Source: Acidobacteriota bacterium
GTDB taxonomy: Bacteria; Acidobacteriota; Holophagae; Thermotomaculales; Thermotomaculaceae
NCBI GenBank assembly: GCA_003650445.1
Contig: QMQE01000008.1
Span: 1 to 27,515, forward strand
DNA length: 27,515 nt
Reading direction: 5' to 3'
Shown: piece after piece, positions 24,901 through 27,515 of the stretch
How the letters are laid out: each line of letters begins with the position of its first letter
Numbering within the stretch: position 1 is the stretch's first letter
Program-made: the position numbers and the translations under genes
Notes under the pieces: model-generated
Told to the model about the DNA's origin: nothing
What the model saw: the letters and a program-made list of their open reading frames with translations, nothing else
Database searches by the model: none

Positions 24901-27515
24901 GGCTTGAATCTGGCGCAGGGGGAGAGCGGTTATCTCTATTTTGATGTAACCGTAGATGCATGGACAGCGCCACCGGCTACACAGACCTACATTAACCAGG
25001 GCATTGCAGACTCAGATCAGACCAACCCGATACCATCTGATGGCAATGGAGATGAAACGGACGGCTATCAGCCAACGGAGTTTTCTGCAGTGTCAAGTGG
25101 CGGTAGCGGATCACCGGCCATTGACGTGGAAAAACGCTGGTCTCAGACCGCGGACAATGACGGAGACGGGCTGGTTGATCCGGGGGATGAAATCGGCTAT
25201 GTGATTACAATCTCCAACACGGGATCGGCTGATGCAAATGATGTCCGGTTCAGTGACACTACGCCGGCTGACACCACCTACGTTACAGGAACGCTGGCCA
25301 CCAGCCAGGGGATAGTGGTAAGTGAAACACCCATGGACGCCAACATCGGAACGATGGCACCGGGAGAAGTGGTTACCGTTACCTTCCGGGTGACGATCAA
25401 CAGCAGCACGCCGGATGGAACCGTCATTCCCAATCAGGCCACCGTTACGGCATCCGGGGGTATCAATGAACCCAGTGATGACAACGGCACTGACAGTGAC
25501 GGCAAAAATCCGACCCTGACCCCGGTGGACACCGGCGGCGGCTCCGGCGCCGGAACACCGGGCGGACTCACCAAGGTAATTTCCGGCACAAGTGAAGCGG
25601 GAAGCAGTGGTTCAGATGTCCTCGTAGGGGAAGTGGTAACCTTTCGGGTAACCATTGACGTGCCTGCAGGCGAACTGAATCAAGTAACGTTATTGGATAA
25701 TCTGCCTGCCGGGCTGGCTTATATCCCCGGCACCGGCCGGCTGGCCCGTGTATTTGACACCGGCCTCAACAGCTCACTGGATCCGGGCGGCATCAACGCT
25801 ACACCATCGGGCACCTTTGTTTCATTAACTGATGGCAGTGACCTGACGGTTTCCGGCGGCACAATTTCCGTTGCCCTCGGTGATCTGATCAACTCCGATA
25901 ACGATGCCAACGCGGAACAATATATCCTTGAACTGAAAGCGATTGTCGAAAACATTGCGGCCAACCAGGCCGGCACTACCCTGACCAATCAGGGCGGCCT
26001 GGCCTATTGGAACGGCCTTTCCCAGGTGCAGAACCTGACACCGGAAACAGCCACCGTTACGGTGACTGAACCGGCCATGGCGATTACCAAGAGTGCGAAT
26101 CCCACCGCTCTCCTGACCCAGGGCGGAACTGTTCGATATACCGTGATTGTTACCAACCCGGCAGCGGCATCCGCTGCCACCGGCTATGACATTTACATCA
26201 CCGACGCCCTCCCGGCTCAGTTTACCGGGCTGTCAGTTCAGAGCATCACCCCCGCCGGTGGCGTGTCCGGCATAACGGACAATAGCAGCGGTACCACACT
26301 GGACATCACAGTGGATACCTTCCCTGCGGACGGTACCCTGACCATCGTGTACGACGGCACAACCGCCAGTCCGCTGGCAGCCGGTACCATCACCAATACT
26401 GCCAATTTAACCTGGACTTCCCTGCCGGGCGTACAGGGAACCGGCAGCGCCACACCGGGGAACCCCGGTGACAGTAACGGGGAACGGACCGGCAATGGCA
26501 CCGGCCCCAATGACTACGCGGCAAATGACACCGCCGACGTGGTGGTTGGCACTGTCAACCTGACCAAGACGGTCACCAGCGGCAGCGGCCGCTACGCCAT
26601 TGGTGACGTGGTCCATTACCAGGTAAACATTGGCCTCCCGGCCACCATCTCCATAGACAACAGCATGTTCAGCGACATACTGGACGAAGGGCTGACCTAT
26701 GTGAGCGGCACACTGGCCGTTGCCCTACCGGCCGGAGTCACCCTGGGGAACAACCCGGCAGACTTCACCCGGACCGACAACTCCCCGGCAGCAGGCCAGG
26801 AAACACTTGCCCTGAACTGGGGGACTGTAGCAAACAGCAACGGCAGTACAGCCACCATCACGGTGGATTACGATGTCCTCGTGGACAACATTCTCAGCAA
26901 TCAGGACAATCAGACTCTCGATAATGTGGCAGACCTGACATTTGATGACCCAGGTGGAAACGGAACGGTTACCATCTCCGACAATCGGTCGGTAACGGTG
27001 GGAGAACCGCACCTTTCCACACTGAAAACCATCACATCCTCCACCACCAACCTGGATGCGGGGGACAGCATCAGCTTCCAGGTGGATGTCAGCAACGACG
27101 GAACGACAACCGCCTATGAAGTGGTATTGCGTGATGTGCTGCCGGCGGGGCTGGAAAACGTAACCAACCTGAGCCTGGTGAGCGCAAGCGGCGGGGCCGA
27201 AACCCCAACCCTGACCAACAACGGAAGCGATTGGGCCACCAGTGGCTTCGACATTCCTGTCGGTGGCGCGGTTCGAATCACCTTTGATGCCCAACTGGCC
27301 AACTCGGTAATCCCGGGCCAGCAGATACAGAATACCGTCACCGCAAGTTTCAGCAGTCGGGACGGCACAGACGCCAATGAACGGGACGGCTCTACCGCCG
27401 GGTCCGACCAGGACAACAACAGTGACCTGAACAACTACAACGACAGCGGGTCTTCCCCTGTGATAACAGTGGCCGATCCGGTTCAGATTGACAAACAGTT
27501 CTACCCGAATCCCGG
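15898..27515 (+). CDS. Giant secreted DUF11-repeat surface protein, 3'-truncated
   Basis: The frame is open from ATG 15898 (AGGAGG at 15886-15891) to the window end: 3,872 codons and no stop, so the C-terminus and any anchor are unseen. The signal peptide is MKRRGLCKFH, a hydrophobic core (ALAITVLSAV) and a cleavage site after SASA. The rest is about 27 modules of 115-165 residues. Each has the DUF11 pattern: a K(T/S) entry strand, GD(T/S)(V/L)TYTVTLTN, a central xDxLPAGLTYV and a closing TNxAxV strand. This is a beta-sandwich fold common in very large bacterial surface or exported proteins. Modules up to about residue 1530 are Cys-rich, later ones almost Cys-free. Likely an outer-surface adhesin or sheath component, expressed from the sigma-54 promoter; the function is inferred only. 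Confidence 0.93.
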   Translation, partial: MKRRGLCKFHTWATALAITVLSAVSASAQVNASFTAESTSLTVGETGSWTVTVTNNDTTAVSGGSLVVTIPDDFTVTNGGGASENAGPPHTLTWSSIDLAAGGGSASFTFNAHPDCAAGSGQTMDADFNSGAATAVSSSIAVLYPLMNLELVDSNGDTVTSASVGDSVTWVLTIDNSGTGDMVTGADISFTLGAGFSFTSISSSSGHTTPGALTPGTAANWNTGTITAGGSAVYQIVATVTSCNLNELTNSVTADWSDGTSNCNAVQHSGSTSIALIIHEPAVEITVNNPGQIPYCTGTTASITVDNSTGAGPAENFTLAVQGWPAQWSVSNVTNGVAWDGASATFTLPDIAAGDSLTFQFNIDPAAGCSVTDSATLMFLPNYTNECGAVYGTKYFNPVVGPQTWTMESPVSPTVTATKSGPTSVLLGETGLTYTIDVTYTGPTDNLPYMATITDDYPDAAQIGLTDGFTVTDPDGGSDNGSTITWTHQFTASPETVTYTVVMNAPTDTCAPFNTYHNNVTVDSVPNDCRGCPGVITNASLAIFMPDTNTPIMNTSSVAPVSAQPVDVCSDATFSTNYTFDTGAPANWDNITLYNEITPAGFNFVSIDSVTVNGTDYTASLGNSFPLDLTSLTAAGAAAPSSGAALVVTYTYHVDNSEGDFTVHSWLDVPGSGTHCGSSPQFDVSTGFTVEGSAMTVTCGGTPALLSVCEEQPFTITIGGNGRTNYDATVTLDTRGNYTYVSTTGFNGILDASGNTMAAFEPTNNGDGTYTWNLAAHTPDGSGDIQPQGVITVRMAHNCSTSPIDWGASGLYNNKCENGTNPQVRSTSDSDAPDLLLDGKPTFRLNPVSVFAYSPNVSDRIEIVNGGSGPMFNVDVTMTLDTDVEYAGSYTMANGATAPDLVTGNAGDHTVVFHWDQIDPGVAEYLNMDLHVVGCTNLDIDGQLTWGCGGAACDTVNASAVVKLPQSELLVAYHDGETIDPCDLRDATFRVDVDNNGKVDGFNVKIVEMLPPGVTLVAGSSTYTHTDGYGALSSSPTISTADVGGRQQITWDFSTVLPVNGEGTPALKPGSTLRVDFDVEVVDCSAADTYLSSNRQAEAHAEYDPPCNAGGSGNTASASQVVTSRPVNPDISVVKEVRNLTKGSDWTDTEVLADQNDTLEWRVTYTSDGDYTASDVVLSDIPPSNVSLTPGAFSSTCGITSTDFFGTGASVGDMNVGDSCTVTYRTSVDDCSTSVTHNAAKAQWGCCAGTAEAESAIDSVNLKTTADFVSGDVSLSHNTWTTCNGNVTITLTNAGGTALNGGGITYTLPTGYAYDSSGSCSITASDTPPGVTHAAFVCTPSISGQTLSWDNSNIDFVSTGETITITFTVKGDGTYCDTSAANDAADPDVPIPNLGDSVVFNYSDSCGNTDSATDSDTINPVQPDIDINITPDKQSTTEGNQVSWTITLTNEGGASASNITLTDVLGNGFSGISDTQGGSWSGTTGTWNIPGPIAPGGTWQVTVTATAGAGSLTNHATVEGQCLDAGGSPNCTYTHDETDAYTAAYSVTKTVDKATANVGELLTYDLTIVYSNTEQFENTVVTDTLDTYLDFVSAAAQGDSDFTSSPTQNGQDLTWNLPAFNGRKVFHFLVTARVKNDTVGSGWTQGNWLSTDFGVDFDGDATADASFHGADNVSTNITEPNLSITKNISPTTGLQAGDTVTITLNVTNSGDGPAYRITVGDLLNDTDNDGDVDANDIVVYDTATAVAGTTPGDFTYALSGSGAGAQVTYTSNGDNPIAPGDTRQFVFTVNLATSVLTGSSYINQATVQGWSLMPSDSASGNTTYDRSTGGSGTDSISTQRSSVQSKTITATSEAFTSGSNLAVGEVATYEIHFQLPAGTTRNVRLYDRLVNLGGTPWGEYVAGSATLARSDTGLTAANDPGAINSAAVNTPVNVDGNLTFSDTTNYRYIRLEMGDITNTSAAAAEYVLTLDVVVLNNAVTNAGAALSDRGYMRYLDSNGSHHYIHTGNVTEYVAEPAPAVTKTASPTSGQGGDTITFTVVIANTASGSYAAPAFDWTFSDPLPADYTNPVVTNIDAGTTGATVNASFTGNTLNGDIDQLDPGESVTITYTADLKTDVQLGAVITNTVSFDTTSLPGPQGTGNATPGASGASNGERNGSGGDNDLTGSDNATVNVNTPTLTKAVLTPQTWYAIGDTETYQLTLGVPAGDTSNFVLTDVLPAGLTYVTGSQSVALPSGFTAVNNPPSFSWNSGTRTLTWDFGNIHKDAPAGTIVVTYDVQVENVIGNQDGTLLTNTATLSYGSGPSTIQDSASITVGEPNLYMEKTPQTSAAGLDAGDTLRYRVEFWNNGHTTAYRVNWSDVLPTGLFQIQNTALTAVSGSVVQTGTASAITGTDLTVSTTANTNDTLSLPAFDMAAGAHFYVEFDCILMNTVVAGQTLTNATRASYNSQLSGTDGRDNSTNPGNVDDDDDSNLNNYEESASHSFDVDATINIVKTLPGGTDHFTIGEDFQYNLRTWIIEGISPSVVVSDTLPTGILYQSHSITTPQVGNPAFGNATYDTRIGTGQDVSFDFGDVSNTSDNNTANDYFDTELTVRVANISGNQNGDTRNNSATVSWGAGSDVNSGTVTITVTEPNLVITKTVNPASQALDDIVTFTITISHSGSTADAYDVVVNDVLPAGLTYIDTTLPPADVTVSGQNLEFRKTVITRTDGSWTFTYRARIDRDSTVGQTLTNNADVTWASLSGATGAADSGRNGDDCGAPTPLNDYCDADSASVTPTTSAFIDAVKTVALTGDNNGDGIVNPGDTLTYTVTLTNTGSDTTGVAFTDTVPTHTTYVSGTLATSTGTADDSGDPNLQVDVGNLASGATVTITFDVTVDAGTPDGTVISNQGSVDSDQTVPEPTDVDGNDGNGDQPTDIPVGDTAKDSGLYCWKYVEWATDADSSGDITAGDTMTYWILLYNTGEQDLTNVTFSDTIPAGLTYAAASGASGGSLNISGNTVTLTGLNLAQGESGYLYFDVTVDAWTAPPATQTYINQGIADSDQTNPIPSDGNGDETDGYQPTEFSAVSSGGSGSPAIDVEKRWSQTADNDGDGLVDPGDEIGYVITISNTGSADANDVRFSDTTPADTTYVTGTLATSQGIVVSETPMDANIGTMAPGEVVTVTFRVTINSSTPDGTVIPNQATVTASGGINEPSDDNGTDSDGKNPTLTPVDTGGGSGAGTPGGLTKVISGTSEAGSSGSDVLVGEVVTFRVTIDVPAGELNQVTLLDNLPAGLAYIPGTGRLARVFDTGLNSSLDPGGINATPSGTFVSLTDGSDLTVSGGTISVALGDLINSDNDANAEQYILELKAIVENIAANQAGTTLTNQGGLAYWNGLSQVQNLTPETATVTVTEPAMAITKSANPTALLTQGGTVRYTVIVTNPAAASAATGYDIYITDALPAQFTGLSVQSITPAGGVSGITDNSSGTTLDITVDTFPADGTLTIVYDGTTASPLAAGTITNTANLTWTSLPGVQGTGSATPGNPGDSNGERTGNGTGPNDYAANDTADVVVGTVNLTKTVTSGSGRYAIGDVVHYQVNIGLPATISIDNSMFSDILDEGLTYVSGTLAVALPAGVTLGNNPADFTRTDNSPAAGQETLALNWGTVANSNGSTATITVDYDVLVDNILSNQDNQTLDNVADLTFDDPGGNGTVTISDNRSVTVGEPHLSTLKTITSSTTNLDAGDSISFQVDVSNDGTTTAYEVVLRDVLPAGLENVTNLSLVSASGGAETPTLTNNGSDWATSGFDIPVGGAVRITFDAQLANSVIPGQQIQNTVTASFSSRDGTDANERDGSTAGSDQDNNSDLNNYNDSGSSPVITVADPVQIDKQFYPNP
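21424..23760 (+). repeat. Super-repeat copy 1 (five-module signature) in the giant gene
   Basis: Ordered landmarks: TSEA...VGEV (21484), QGGD (21985), PGPQGTGNATPG and NGER, YAIGD (22465), LDAGD (22891), SNLNNY (23305). The same order recurs in copy 2 at offsets of 4116-4161 bp. Confidence 0.8.
24235..25560 (+). repeat. Three tandem modules with Ca-loop-like DxNxDG motifs
   Basis: Three adjacent DUF11 modules carry GDNNGDGIVNPGD, DADSSGDITAGD and DNDGDGLVDPGD just before the first core strand. These resemble EF-hand-type calcium loops. The first and third also share TLATS and STPDGTVI/GTPDGTVI segments, 880 bp apart. Confidence 0.75.
25564..27515 (+). repeat. Super-repeat copy 2, truncated by window end
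   Basis: Landmarks matching copy 1: TSEA...VGEV (25624), QGGT (26119), PGVQGTGSATPG and NGER, YAIGD (26593), LDAGD (27052), SDLNNY (27421). The copies have diverged substantially in protein sequence, so this is an old duplication of a nine-module block, or convergent module order. Confidence 0.8.

Noticed and set aside
16090..27434. Many long minus-strand open frames opposite the giant gene (up to 338 aa).
   Set aside because: They mirror the high-GC, Thr/Asp/Gly-rich codons of the plus-strand gene, have no consistent RBS, and their translations are low-complexity with no family resemblance.

Overview
The window reads as chromosomal DNA of a diderm, probably anaerobic or microaerophilic bacterium. 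The grounds are a sigma-54 promoter and sigma-54 activator, signal-peptide and lipoprotein genes, a type III glutamine synthetase and a PerR/rubredoxin/flavodiiron oxygen-defence set. The phylum cannot be fixed from the sequence alone. The truncated first gene resembles WVPxY-type envelope proteins that I associate with Acidobacteriota and related groups, which is a weak pointer only.

Layout. (1) 2-751: 3' part of a membrane-anchored protein with a 66-bp tandem repeat, closed by a terminator. (2) 965-2878: prfB (RF2) with the classic programmed +1 frameshift, overlapping by 4 bp an orphan membrane histidine kinase. (3) 2875-6365: a PerR-type repressor behind a near-consensus promoter, then a ferritin-like diiron protein, ferritin, an AhpD-like protein, rubredoxin and an A-type flavodiiron protein. 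All lie on the plus strand and form a coherent iron-storage and O2/peroxide detoxification block. A symmetrical terminator at 6368-6395 is shared with the convergent operon. (4) 12439-6394, minus strand: a 40-aa lipoprotein, glnN (GSIII) and a 1286-aa sigma-54 activator with TPR-like repeats, each joined to the next by an ATGA overlap. (5) 12551-15577: a BlaI-type repressor with two matching 16-bp palindromes over its promoter, followed by an M56 (BlaR1-like) membrane peptidase carrying a large charged coiled-coil tail. (6) 15578-27515: a regulatory region with paired palindromes and a near-perfect -24/-12 promoter, then an open reading frame running off the window end (at least 3,872 codons). 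It encodes a secreted protein of about 27 DUF11-like modules.

Points that stand out: the sigma-54 control region of the giant surface protein; its bipartite architecture (Cys-rich first ~1,530 residues, Cys-poor remainder) and its ~4.13-kb super-repeat of nine modules; the coupling of glutamine synthetase to a very large sigma-54 regulator; and several short or overlapping genes (12439-12317, possibly 15788-15901, and an internal start at 14089). All functional statements are inferred from motifs and context; no database search was possible.
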